A DNA stretch of 64,000 nt from Clostridia bacterium (lineage in GTDB: Bacteria > Bacillota > Clostridia > Oscillospirales > Acutalibacteraceae). This document shows, in pieces, positions 34,614-42,998 of this stretch. Made by a program: the position numbers and the translations under genes. Numbering within the stretch: the stretch's first letter is position 1; every line of letters starts with the position of its first letter. The stretch is from positions 34,353 through 98,352 of the forward strand of contig JAFSAR010000020.1 of the NCBI GenBank assembly GCA_017442225.1. Reading direction: 5' to 3'. The notes beneath the pieces are model-generated. The model saw only the letters and a program-made list of their open reading frames with translations, was not told the origin of the DNA and did not search any database.

Positions 34614-35329
34614 GAATATTTATAACTAATGACGACAGCATCAGCGCTGAGCAGTTGTTGCCGCTTGTGCGTTATTGCAAAAAGTTAGGTGAGGTTACGG
34701 TGGCGGTGCCTGCGGTTGAGCAGAGCGCTAAAAGTCACGGCATCGAATTGCACAAGGCTTTTCGCGTGCAAAAACAGATGCTTGACGGCGACGTGGTAAC
34801 CTATGTTGTTGACTCAACCCCTGCCGATTGTATGCGATATGTAATACTTGGTCTTGAGCAGCGATTTGACCTTGTTATATCGGGTGTAAACCGCGGACTT
34901 AATATGGGTAGTGATATATTGTATTCGGGTACGGTATCGGCTGTGCGCGAGGCTGTATTACAAAAGATACCCGCGATTGCGCTTTCTACTACACCCGAGA
35001 ATTACCAAAACGCAACCGCGCATTTAGATATGGTGTTCGATTATATAAACAAACATGGGCTGCTTGATATTCACAATGCTTATAATATAAATATTCCCGC
35101 TAATCCAAAGGGGATAAAAATCACCCGTCAGGGCGGTATGTATTATTCTGATGGATTTATCAATACAGAAGGGGAAATGTACCGCGCGGACGGTAAATGC
35201 GTTTATGTGCCAAGTGATGACCTTACCCTTGATACCGACGCTACCATATCGGGTTATATCTCAATTATGCCACTAAGCCTTAACGTAACCGATATGGATG
35301 TGTTTAATAAATTGAAAGTTGAAAATTGA
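34610..35329 (+). CDS. surE: 5'/3'-nucleotidase SurE
   Basis: ATG 34610 overlaps the previous stop (ATGA); 239 residues. SurE removes phosphate from (deoxy)nucleoside 5'- and 3'-monophosphates. The metal-binding start ITNDDSISAEQL is close to the NDDGxxAxG consensus (Ser for Gly), and SGVNRGLNMGSDILYSGTV is the conserved core. The last residues (KLKVEN) are encoded by a 14-bp tandem repeat that extends past the stop, so the C terminus seems to have been rewritten by the repeat. This is the last gene of the deo operon. Confidence 0.9.
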   Translation: MRIFITNDDSISAEQLLPLVRYCKKLGEVTVAVPAVEQSAKSHGIELHKAFRVQKQMLDGDVVTYVVDSTPADCMRYVILGLEQRFDLVISGVNRGLNMGSDILYSGTVSAVREAVLQKIPAIALSTTPENYQNATAHLDMVFDYINKHGLLDIHNAYNINIPANPKGIKITRQGGMYYSDGFINTEGEMYRADGKCVYVPSDDLTLDTDATISGYISIMPLSLNVTDMDVFNKLKVEN

Positions 35330-35341
35330 AAGTTGAAAATT
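35311..35341. repeat. 14-bp tandem repeat spanning the surE stop codon
   Basis: ATTGAAAGTTGAAA occurs twice in direct succession (35311-35324, 35325-35338), then starts a third time. The surE stop lies in the second copy. Confidence 0.8.
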
Positions 35342-35443
35342 ACGGATTGCTTCGGTGTAGAACACCTCGCAATGACACACGTTTAGTATATCTAAAACTA
35401 AATATATGTCGTTGCGAAGGGCGGTAGCCCTGTGGCAATCCGT
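35342..35443. repeat. 102-bp dispersed inverted-repeat element
   Basis: The outer arms are ACGGATTGC and GGCAATCCGT. The inner words CTCGCAATGAC and GTCGTTGCGAAG pair with each other in inverted orientation. Shares words with 11452-11545, in inside-out order. No coding capacity. Confidence 0.6.
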
Positions 35444-35461
35444 TCTTAACATTAAAACGCA

Positions 35462-35493
35462 AAAAAACAGACCCCGCAGGGTCTGCTTTTTGT
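35462..35493. terminator. Bidirectional terminator
   Basis: CAGACCC-cgca-GGGTCTG with A7 before and T5 after. Ends the deo operon (plus) and the surface-protein gene (minus). Confidence 0.85.
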
Positions 35494-35502
35494 TTGTGTA
35501 AA

Positions 35503-37125
35503 TTAAGCGCGCTTTTTGCTTGCTGCGATAACTACAGCAGCTGCTGCGATTGCCATTACTGCAAATGCGCCAACATTATCGCCTGTGTCAGGAGATGTTG
35601 TGCTGTTGTCAGTATTGGTATTTGTATTTGCATTGTTATTGGTAGTTGAACCGCCTGTGGTAGCGCCGCCTGTGGTAGCGCCGCCTGTTGTGCTGTCACC
35701 ACCGGTTGTATTGCCGCCTGTTGTGTCATCATCATCGTCATCAACTGCAGGAGCAGCTTTAAACCAGCCGTTCTTCATCTGAGCGGTACCGTTGTACTGG
35801 CCTATAACACCATATACAGTAACTGTATCGCCAACTGCAGGTTTTGTTTCCATAGCATCAAAACGAATTTCGCCTGTTTCATCCCAAGTACCATAAACAG
35901 TTAAAATATTACCTGCTTCATCAGTAATTTTCATATTACCGTATGTTTCATTGTAAATTTCAGTGATAACACCAGTTACATAGTACTTATTTTCGGTGTA
36001 AGTATTGTGGGTCTTTGTAGCACCAAGAGCAAGTGCTTGTTCAATTGTAAGCACGCTCTCAGCAGCAGGATCATTGTTTTCTGGTGCTGGTGTTTCACCT
36101 GGAGTTACTTCCACAATCCAAGCATTCTTCATCTGTGCGGCACTGCTGTAGTAACCGATTTTACCGTAAAGTTTAACGGTATCTCCAGCAACAGGAGCAT
36201 CTTCCATAGCAGCGTAACCGTTCTCACCGGTAGCATCATATGTACCGTAAATTGTAAGTCTGTTTCCAGCTTCATCAACAATATACATATTACCATATTG
36301 AGTATTGTAAACGCTTTCAACAACACCTACAACATAGTATTTGCCATCAGTATATGTATTGTGCTCTTTTGTTTCACCAAGAGCAATTGCTTCAGCAATA
36401 GTTAGTGTGCTGTCTGGTGTTGGATCCGGTACAGATACTTCAACATCACCTTCGCAAACGTCACATTTGCCGTTTGCATCAGCGTCAGTGCAATCAACTA
36501 CAGGTGTAACTGTCTCACTACAAGCATCACAAACTAACTTGTGTGTTTCGTCACCGTTTGGCACTGCAGATTTAGCTGTATGCTCGCAAGAAGGCTCGTT
36601 GCCGCCTGTGGTGTCAGCAATAACATAAGTGATAGAATCAATCATGCAACGGCATTTACCATCAACAGTTGCAAATGTAATAGTCTTGGTTGTGGTTGTA
36701 TCAACTGTGATAGGGGTGTAAGCACCATCATCAGATTTGGTGGTGATGGCATGCTCTGTACCGTTGATATTAACAGCTGTGGTTTTAGCTTTATACATAG
36801 CAACCTTAAAAATAACAGAGGTTACATCATCCGGTACGGTTATAGTGAAGTTACCGGCTACACTGCTAGTACCCATTTTAAGAGCTGAAGTACCTTTAGC
36901 GTCATTTGCAGGGGCATAACACTTGTAGACATTTGTTAATGCTAATGTGTAGTCACCGTTGGTATACGACTTGCTTGTACCAATATCGCTACCATCTGCA
37001 TGCGTTGTTGTGTTCTTGTTTTCGCCAAAATCAAATACGATTTCGGTGTTTGCTGCGGATGCTGTGATTACCATTGCTGATAAAAGCACGCATACGCAAA
37101 CAAGAATTGAAAGAATTTTTTTCAT
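35503..37125 (-). CDS. Secreted surface protein with two OB-fold-like repeats and a C-terminal sorting signal
   Basis: A 540-residue exported protein. Signal peptide: residues 1-24, ending at Ala-Ser-Ala-Ala. Residues 25-175 form a beta-rich domain of unknown type. Next comes a Cys-rich spacer with CDACSE and the motif DADANGKCDVC. Two repeats of about 100 residues follow (starting LTIAEAIALGETKEHNTYT and LTIEQALALGATKTHNTYT), with GDTVKLYG / GDTVTVYG near the end of each; they resemble OB-fold nucleic-acid or carbohydrate-binding modules. A TTGG/N-rich linker leads to SPDTGD, a hydrophobic helix and KKRA, a sortase-type anchor. It has its own strong promoter and lies beside the nuclease operon. 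Binding to nucleic acid is inference. Confidence 0.75.
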   Translation of the reverse strand: MKKILSILVCVCVLLSAMVITASAANTEIVFDFGENKNTTTHADGSDIGTSKSYTNGDYTLALTNVYKCYAPANDAKGTSALKMGTSSVAGNFTITVPDDVTSVIFKVAMYKAKTTAVNINGTEHAITTKSDDGAYTPITVDTTTTKTITFATVDGKCRCMIDSITYVIADTTGGNEPSCEHTAKSAVPNGDETHKLVCDACSETVTPVVDCTDADANGKCDVCEGDVEVSVPDPTPDSTLTIAEAIALGETKEHNTYTDGKYYVVGVVESVYNTQYGNMYIVDEAGNRLTIYGTYDATGENGYAAMEDAPVAGDTVKLYGKIGYYSSAAQMKNAWIVEVTPGETPAPENNDPAAESVLTIEQALALGATKTHNTYTENKYYVTGVITEIYNETYGNMKITDEAGNILTVYGTWDETGEIRFDAMETKPAVGDTVTVYGVIGQYNGTAQMKNGWFKAAPAVDDDDDDTTGGNTTGGDSTTGGATTGGATTGGSTTNNNANTNTNTDNSTTSPDTGDNVGAFAVMAIAAAAVVIAASKKRA

Positions 37126-37234
37126 TGCGATTTACTCCTTTGTTTTTAAATTTTTTATTTTTCGGGGGTGTCCCCGTAATCGCCTTAAATGTGTCGATAA
37201 TTTTCGACGATAAAGGATAAATATTCACAAGTCA

Positions 37235-37263
37235 ATTATACTATTAAATTTATTTAGTGTCAA
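37235..37263 (-). promoter_or_regulatory. Strong promoter of the surface-protein gene
   Basis: On the minus strand: TTGACA (37258-37263), a 17-bp spacer, TATAAT (37235-37240). The leader of about 100 bases to ATG 37125 carries a GC-rich hairpin near 37160 and AAAGGAG as ribosome binding site. Confidence 0.75.
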
Positions 37264-37380
37264 TAGTAAAAAAGTAATATTTTACTATATATAGATAACG
37301 GATTTTTACAAACGTCAACAATTAGATGTTATGTAAACCAGAACATATTCTGCGCGGTTTTCAAACTCATCTGTATATGC

Positions 37381-37412
37381 AAAAACAGCAGCGTTTCCGC
37401 TGCTGTTTTTTA
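37381..37412 (-). terminator. Terminator of the transporter/nuclease operon
   Basis: AACAGCAGCG with complement CGCTGCTGTT, 4-base loop, flanked by A and T tracts. It lies just after the last gene (stop at 37426). Confidence 0.85.
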
Positions 37413-37425
37413 ATGTTTAATTGGC

Positions 37426-39261
37426 TTATTTCTTAACAAATGTACAACCAGAATCAAACTCTAATTCGCTTTCACCTGATGTGTGCACGTGGTTTTTAAC
37501 AGAACCTGTAACTGTGATTGTATCACCAACTTTTAAAGCATCTGCACCGTCACCCTTAAGTCTGTAGCACTTAAGTTCTTTCATACCGCTGGTACCTTCA
37601 ACCTCAATAATAACGGTAATGTTATTATATTGAGAACTATATTCGTCAGTAATTTGGGTAATTTTGCCTGTAAGTGTTGCAATATATGGCAGATATTCTT
37701 TCTCTGCTAAAGCAAAGATTTCATCAACAATTTGTTTTGAATCAGTTGGAACAGTCTTACCGCCCCCTGTTCTCTTGCGCATTGTACAACCCTGATCAAA
37801 CTCAATTGTACCATTGTAGTTTTTGATCATACCTGTTACGGTAATGGTGTCGCCGCCAATAAGCTTATCGACGTCGTTGCCTACTAAGCGATAGCATAGA
37901 AGTTCTTTGCCTGCAACAACCATCACTACACTGATATTATCATACGCTGGATCGTATGCAGTTTTAACATATTTTACCGTGCCCTCAAGTGTTACTTCAT
38001 AGCCAAGGTTTGCACCTGACTTGAGTGCGTATGCAGCTTCCATAATCTTTGCGGGATCGGTTTCTTTTGATACACCGCCGCCCGAGATGCGTTTGGTCAT
38101 TGTACAACCGAATTCAAACTCAATAGTTTTGTTATACTTTTTAATTGTACCTGTTACAGTAATAGTATCGTTATTTTGAATTTTCTCAACGCCTGTACCC
38201 TTAAGGCGATAACATTTAACAGGCGTGCTATAACCACTTATCTCTATTGTAACAGTAATATTACCATATTCAGAACTATAAGCTTCATCAATGGCTATAA
38301 CCTTACCTGTAAGAACAGATGTGTAAGGAAGAGTCGCATTGTGTGCAAGAGCTTCTGCGTCTTTCATAATCTTGGCAACATCGGTAACGGTCTGTGTGGT
38401 TGTGTTACCCGAATCATTACCAGAACCGCTACCAGAACCGCTGCCTGAACCGCTACCTGAACCGCTACCTGAACCGCTACCCGAGCCACTACCCGAGCCA
38501 CTACCCGAAGCGTTGGGATTTGCAGTAGTATCGTCACCTTTAACAATGTCACTTACAGTGCAGCCTGCATCAAACTCAACAGTACCTTGGTAGTTAACGA
38601 TAGTACCTGTTACTGTGATATAATCGCCAACTGCCAGTGTGTCAGCACCGTCACCTTTAAGTCGGTAACACTTAATTGGCTTATCCTCAAAGCCTTCAAC
38701 AGCAATGGTAACTGTTACATTTTTATATGTAGCATCATATGGGGTATCGATTGATGTGATTTTACCCGTAAGGCTGTGTGTACCTTCCATAGACTTACCT
38801 TCTTCAAGAGCGTAAGCCTGAGTGATAATTTCCTCGAAGGAAAGTGTGTTTTCCGAGCCAATGCCTTTTACCTTGTAGCTAAAGTTTACAGATTCAGCAT
38901 TGTCTTTTTCGTCCTTTACAGTAGCAGTCGCTGTAAATAAAACGTCGGTTTCGGGAACATCCGGTACATCGATAAGCACATGATTTTCTTTTTCGGATTC
39001 TGAAATCTTAACTGCATCAGAAGCACCTTCAGTAACAGTTACAGTCCATTCTACAGTGTAGCTCACACCGTCAATTGTAACAACAGACAAAACATCTGTA
39101 TCCAAAAGCATTTCCATTACTTCGTCCTTGTCGCCCTTTTGATACATATTTTCCAAATATGCAACAGCATTTACAAGGTCTTCGTTGGTTTTATCTTTAC
39201 AACCAACAAATGTTGTTAAAATCATAAGCGCGCAAAGCGCTAAAGCAATGATTTTTTTCAT
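37426..39261 (-). CDS. Lipoprotein with four OB-fold-like repeats and a Gly-Ser linker
   Basis: A 611-residue lipoprotein; the lipobox is TFVGC (Cys about 21). Residues 30-135 resemble an Ig-like domain. Then come four repeats of about 85-100 residues, each with AYALE/L-type openings, LTGKIT or similar, IKCYRLKGDGAD-type cores and GDxITVTG, ending E-F-D-x-G-C-T. Repeats 1 and 2 are separated by a (GS)n linker of about 30 residues. The repeats look like OB folds related to the modules in the surface protein at 35503 and behind the nuclease at 39277. It lies 15 bases after the nuclease gene with a perfect AGGAGG site. A likely role is binding oligonucleotides at the cell surface; this is inference. 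Confidence 0.75.
   Translation of the reverse strand: MKKIIALALCALMILTTFVGCKDKTNEDLVNAVAYLENMYQKGDKDEVMEMLLDTDVLSVVTIDGVSYTVEWTVTVTEGASDAVKISESEKENHVLIDVPDVPETDVLFTATATVKDEKDNAESVNFSYKVKGIGSENTLSFEEIITQAYALEEGKSMEGTHSLTGKITSIDTPYDATYKNVTVTIAVEGFEDKPIKCYRLKGDGADTLAVGDYITVTGTIVNYQGTVEFDAGCTVSDIVKGDDTTANPNASGSGSGSGSGSGSGSGSGSGSGSGSGSGSGNDSGNTTTQTVTDVAKIMKDAEALAHNATLPYTSVLTGKVIAIDEAYSSEYGNITVTIEISGYSTPVKCYRLKGTGVEKIQNNDTITVTGTIKKYNKTIEFEFGCTMTKRISGGGVSKETDPAKIMEAAYALKSGANLGYEVTLEGTVKYVKTAYDPAYDNISVVMVVAGKELLCYRLVGNDVDKLIGGDTITVTGMIKNYNGTIEFDQGCTMRKRTGGGKTVPTDSKQIVDEIFALAEKEYLPYIATLTGKITQITDEYSSQYNNITVIIEVEGTSGMKELKCYRLKGDGADALKVGDTITVTGSVKNHVHTSGESELEFDSGCTFVKK
38417..38512 (-). repeat. Tandem repeat encoding a (Gly-Ser)n linker
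   Basis: Units of about 12 bp (variants of AGGTAGCGGTTC on the minus strand) are repeated roughly eight times inside the OB-fold lipoprotein gene. Such tracts can change length by slipped-strand replication without a frameshift, because the unit is a multiple of three. Confidence 0.8.
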
Positions 39262-39276
39262 TTTGTGTTCCTCCTA

Positions 39277-40623
39277 TTAATGTACGGTTATGTCACTTGC
39301 CGTAAATACTTTGATTTGATATGAGCCGCTAAAGTAATCCACAATACCCTTAACGTCGATTGTTTTGTTCATATAATCCGATTCGGTAAGTAGATTGCCG
39401 CTTTCGTCATAAAGAACTATTGTGCGAACATCTACAAATGTGTCGCCTACCTTACAGGTAAGTGTCATAGCGCCGTCGGATTCGCCGCCGTTGTTTGTGG
39501 TGTAAGCGTCTACAACCTTAAGGTTTTTCATAGAAACTGAAGTGCTCATAATAAGATTAGCGTAATCAAAGGTTTTAATTTCGGTTTCTTCACTTTCAAG
39601 TGATGGCATTGTTTCGGCATCGACAGTACCTGTTGCAAAAACAGATGCATCAATTTCACGGTGAGCAGGCTTGTTGCCCTCGCTAATCATAATTGTATTG
39701 CCTGGATCGTCGGGCTTCATTTCGCGGTATTTAAGACCCGATACCTGCCAGGTGCCGCCTGTTTCATAATATGTAACGGTACCAACCACGCGAACACGGT
39801 TGCCAACCTTTAAAATGTTAAGCAATGCGCCCGTTTCATAACCGTAGTAAACCGACATACCGTAGTACATATCAGTTTCGGCATCATATTCTTCTACATA
39901 AACCGAGTTGTTGTTGTTATAGGTAATAACACCCTCAAAAGCAACCTTTGCATTATCGTAAAGAGATATATTTGTGCGAAGGTGCTTAAGGTCTAACTCA
40001 TAAGCATCGCCATAGAAGAAATCAGGGTCTTTTTCACCCGAAAAAACATTGAGCTTTTGAGCCTTTGCTTGCTGGAACGCGCTTGACATTGCGTCGCCGT
40101 AGCGGTCGGCTGTTGTGCCGCAGGCAATAGACAAACCGTTTTGAACAATTTCAAGGTTTAAGCAACGGTAATCTTCGCTGTCAGCGGGCTTGTACCAAAC
40201 CCAAACCAAGTGTCTGCCACCCGTTGAGTCAACATTCCATTGGTTGTTGTCAGACTCAACTATAATAGAGGTGGCGCCTGATAGTTTTTCTTTGGTGAAG
40301 GTGGAGGCTTTTTTGTCCCATTCTTCAATTTTACCTGTAGATTCAGGTGTGTTAATGCCCATATAACGAGCCTTTAAAGTGCCATCGTCACTGATGTCAC
40401 TCGGCACAAAGAAGTGGGTGGTGTCGCCGTCGATAAAGCTTTTAACGGTAACCTCTTGCTTCTTTGTATCGGAATCCATATTGAGCTTTGTTTTTTCAAC
40501 ATAATCAACGGTTTTTCCGTTTGTGCCACTTTGAGTAGCGGTATTGTCCTTGCAGCCTGCAAAGCAAGCCACAAGAACACAAAGCGCTAACAAAAGGGAT
40601 AAAAGTTTTTTAATATTTTTCAT
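39277..40623 (-). CDS. Secreted SNase-type nuclease lipoprotein with OB-fold-like domains
   Basis: A 448-residue lipoprotein: lipobox CFAGC (Cys24). Residues 58-195 are a staphylococcal-nuclease-like (TNase) domain: VKSFIDGDTTHFFV (DGDT, residues 65-68), RYMGINTPES (Arg86, Glu94), then ASTFTKEKL and GGRHLVWVW (Arg137). These match the catalytic Arg-Glu-Arg set; the Asp of the DTPE motif is Asn here, a common variant. Residues about 205-300 and 350-448 look like two OB-fold domains (KVGNRVRVVGTVTYY; YMNKTIDVKGIVDY). No good ribosome binding site is seen, and the start is 5 bases after the binding-protein stop, so translation is probably coupled. It should cut extracellular DNA or RNA. Confidence 0.85.
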   Translation of the reverse strand: MKNIKKLLSLLLALCVLVACFAGCKDNTATQSGTNGKTVDYVEKTKLNMDSDTKKQEVTVKSFIDGDTTHFFVPSDISDDGTLKARYMGINTPESTGKIEEWDKKASTFTKEKLSGATSIIVESDNNQWNVDSTGGRHLVWVWYKPADSEDYRCLNLEIVQNGLSIACGTTADRYGDAMSSAFQQAKAQKLNVFSGEKDPDFFYGDAYELDLKHLRTNISLYDNAKVAFEGVITYNNNNSVYVEEYDAETDMYYGMSVYYGYETGALLNILKVGNRVRVVGTVTYYETGGTWQVSGLKYREMKPDDPGNTIMISEGNKPAHREIDASVFATGTVDAETMPSLESEETEIKTFDYANLIMSTSVSMKNLKVVDAYTTNNGGESDGAMTLTCKVGDTFVDVRTIVLYDESGNLLTESDYMNKTIDVKGIVDYFSGSYQIKVFTASDITVH

Positions 40624-40628
40624 AGCTT

Positions 40629-42041
40629 TTAATATTCACATTCGTCGAGAGCTTCTTGGAAAGCGTCATCAATAAGCTTGTCAACATCTTCGGTATCGGT
40701 GCTGAGGCACTTCAATAACAATGCGCCTGCCTGCTCACGAGCTTTAGATGAACCGTTAAATGCGGGTGATACAAAGTAATCATCACGACCGTCAATACCT
40801 ACCTGTACGCACTTAGCAACAAGATATTCATAACCGTTACCCTTTTCAAGCCATGCTTTGTAGTTTGCATTTTCGGTAACTGACTTAATAACGGGCATAT
40901 AACCAGAAGTCATTGAGAACTCTGCCTGGAAGTCGATATTTGTGCAAAGGAACTTAACAAACAACCAAGAAGCAAGAATCTGCTGGTCAGTTGTGTTTGC
41001 ACCCTTAAGAATGCAAAGGCTTGGTCCCTGAGAGATAACCTTGCGGTTATTAGCGCTGTACTGTGGAATAGAAGCAACGCCTACTTCAAAAGCATAAGTG
41101 CCGTCAGCAGTATCGTTGTTAGACATCTGATATGATGCGCCGCCCGATGAGCCTACGCACATATAGCAGTTGGTGTCGGTCTGCTCTACAAAGAGGTTAG
41201 AGGTATAGCTACCGTAAAGCTCCTGTGTGGTGAAATAACCCTTTTGGTACATTTCACGAAGCTCTTTTACAAATGCTTTGTTTTCGTCGTTGTTAAAGAG
41301 ATACTGACCGCCGTTTTCAGCGCTTGTGAAATCGGTTTCCATCTGCTCGCAAAGGGTGATGAACCAGTTGTCTTCAGCGTCGTAGCCCAAAGGATAGCAC
41401 TCGGGGTCGATTTCTTTTATCTTTTTGCAAACGTCCCACATTTCGTCCCAAGTGGTAGGAACGGTAAGACCGTTTTCATCAAAGAAGGTCTTGTTGTAGT
41501 AAAGAACCTCTGTAGATTTGTTAAGCGGCATGGTGTACATCTGGTTGTCACCGTAAACCAAGCCTTCGTTATAATAACTTTCAATAAAGTCAGCCTTTTG
41601 CTCATCGGTAAGACCGATAACTTCATCTTTACCTTCAATTGCAATGTCGCTTGCGATAAGGTTGTCAAGAGTTACAACCGATTTAGCGATATTGTACATT
41701 GCAACGTGGTCGGGGTAGCAGTAAGCAATGTTAGGCTGTGTGCCACCTGCGATCTCGGTATTGATCTGACCGTTAATGTCTGACCAACCGCCTGCTGACT
41801 GATGAGTGATGTTGATGTTGGGGTAGATTTCGTTAAACTCTTCAATGTAGGTATTGAGAACCTCTTGAAGCTTAGCACCCATTGTGTGAGTGAACGTGAT
41901 GTCAACTGTTTCATTTGGGTTAAAGCCTTCTGAGGGAACCACAAAAGCATTATTGGCGCTCTTTGAGCCGCAACCTGTAAGCGCGAACATGCCAAGAGCC
42001 ATAACAACAGTTAACACGATGGCTATGATTTTTTTAAGCAT
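40629..42041 (-). CDS. ABC transporter substrate-binding lipoprotein (CUT1 / family 1)
   Basis: A 470-residue solute-binding protein. Lipobox FALTGC (Cys about 23); the family 1 signature appears as PLNKSTEVLYYNKTFFDENG, and WDEMWDVCKKIKE follows. The domain is of the UgpB/MalE type, usually binding sugars or glycerol phosphate diesters. It sits directly upstream of the secreted nuclease and downstream of the two permeases, so the transported compound is probably a product of that nuclease and the 5'-nucleotidase (nucleoside, deoxynucleoside or sugar phosphate). The substrate is not readable from sequence. GAAAGGATTG precedes the start. Confidence 0.88.
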   Translation of the reverse strand: MLKKIIAIVLTVVMALGMFALTGCGSKSANNAFVVPSEGFNPNETVDITFTHTMGAKLQEVLNTYIEEFNEIYPNINITHQSAGGWSDINGQINTEIAGGTQPNIAYCYPDHVAMYNIAKSVVTLDNLIASDIAIEGKDEVIGLTDEQKADFIESYYNEGLVYGDNQMYTMPLNKSTEVLYYNKTFFDENGLTVPTTWDEMWDVCKKIKEIDPECYPLGYDAEDNWFITLCEQMETDFTSAENGGQYLFNNDENKAFVKELREMYQKGYFTTQELYGSYTSNLFVEQTDTNCYMCVGSSGGASYQMSNNDTADGTYAFEVGVASIPQYSANNRKVISQGPSLCILKGANTTDQQILASWLFVKFLCTNIDFQAEFSMTSGYMPVIKSVTENANYKAWLEKGNGYEYLVAKCVQVGIDGRDDYFVSPAFNGSSKAREQAGALLLKCLSTDTEDVDKLIDDAFQEALDECEY

Positions 42042-42095
42042 AGTCTTTCAATCCTTTCTGTTTTTAGAAAATATATAACAAACACGGTGTGTTTA

Positions 42096-42986
42096 TTAAC
42101 CCTTAATACCGCTACGGCTAACGCCCTGCATAATATATTTACGCAAGCAAAGGAACACAAGGAACAGCGGCGCCGAAACAATTGCAACAGCAGCCATTTG
42201 CACAGGGTAGTTTGCTTGACCCGAGGTGTCGGTAAAGGCGTTGCGCAAGCCGTTGGTAATCATCTGGTGAGCCGCGTCGTTTGCAACAAGCTTTGGCCAG
42301 ATGTATGAGTTCCAAGCGCCCATCATTTTGAGAATTGTTATAGAGATAAGCGTTGGAAGCGCCAATGGTATCATAACCTTCCAGAGATATTTTATATCAC
42401 TGGTGCCGTCAACCTTTGCTGCCAAATACAACTCATTGGGTATTTGCATAAAGTTTTGACGAAGAAGGTAAATATAGAACACACTAACAAGGAAGGGCAC
42501 AATAAGAGCTGTAAAGGTGTGCATCCAACCTAATTGATTTACTGTGATGTAGTTTGTAATGGTGAAAAGCTCACCCGGAATCATCATTGTAGCGAGCAAT
42601 GCGCCAAACAGCGTTTCCTTGCCTTTGAATTCAAGACGCGCAAAGGCAAACGCCGAGAGCACTGTAATAACAAGGCTGATGATTGTAGAAACAAGACCAA
42701 CATAGAGGGTGTTCATAAAAAGATTACCTAGATTTGCCTCTTCAAATGCCTTTGCATAGTTGCTCCACATAATTTCGCGCGGCCAAAAGGTTGGAATTGC
42801 CTGACGGTATTCGGGCAAGGTTTTAAGAGATGAAATAATCATCCAATAAAACGGAAACAAGATGATTAACGCCATAATAAGCAAGAAAGCGTAGGTGCCT
42901 GTTTTGCCTAATGCTTTAACAATATTTTGTACGAGAGTTCTCTTTTTAACATCTCGTTCTTGCATAACAGTAGTTTTTGTAGACAT
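42096..42986 (-). CDS. Carbohydrate-type ABC transporter permease (MalG/UgpE-like)
   Basis: A 296-residue permease with six predicted helices. The EAA loop is LYLAAKVDGTSDIKYLWKVM (E/D-x-A-x-x-D-G), which contacts the ATPase. The C-terminal end RKYIMQGVSRSGIKG is typical of MalG-type subunits (QGL-x-x-GAVKG consensus). AAGGAGGTG precedes the start, 12 bases after the partner permease. It forms the importer with 42999-43937 and the ATPase at 43939. Confidence 0.92.
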   Translation of the reverse strand: MSTKTTVMQERDVKKRTLVQNIVKALGKTGTYAFLLIMALIILFPFYWMIISSLKTLPEYRQAIPTFWPREIMWSNYAKAFEEANLGNLFMNTLYVGLVSTIISLVITVLSAFAFARLEFKGKETLFGALLATMMIPGELFTITNYITVNQLGWMHTFTALIVPFLVSVFYIYLLRQNFMQIPNELYLAAKVDGTSDIKYLWKVMIPLALPTLISITILKMMGAWNSYIWPKLVANDAAHQMITNGLRNAFTDTSGQANYPVQMAAVAIVSAPLFLVFLCLRKYIMQGVSRSGIKG

Positions 42987-42998
42987 ATCGGCACCTCC

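Noticed and set aside
38339..38593. Plus-strand frame with PEPL repeats over the Gly-Ser tract
   Set aside because: It is the complement of the 12-bp repeat in a well-supported gene; no ribosome binding site or domain supports it.
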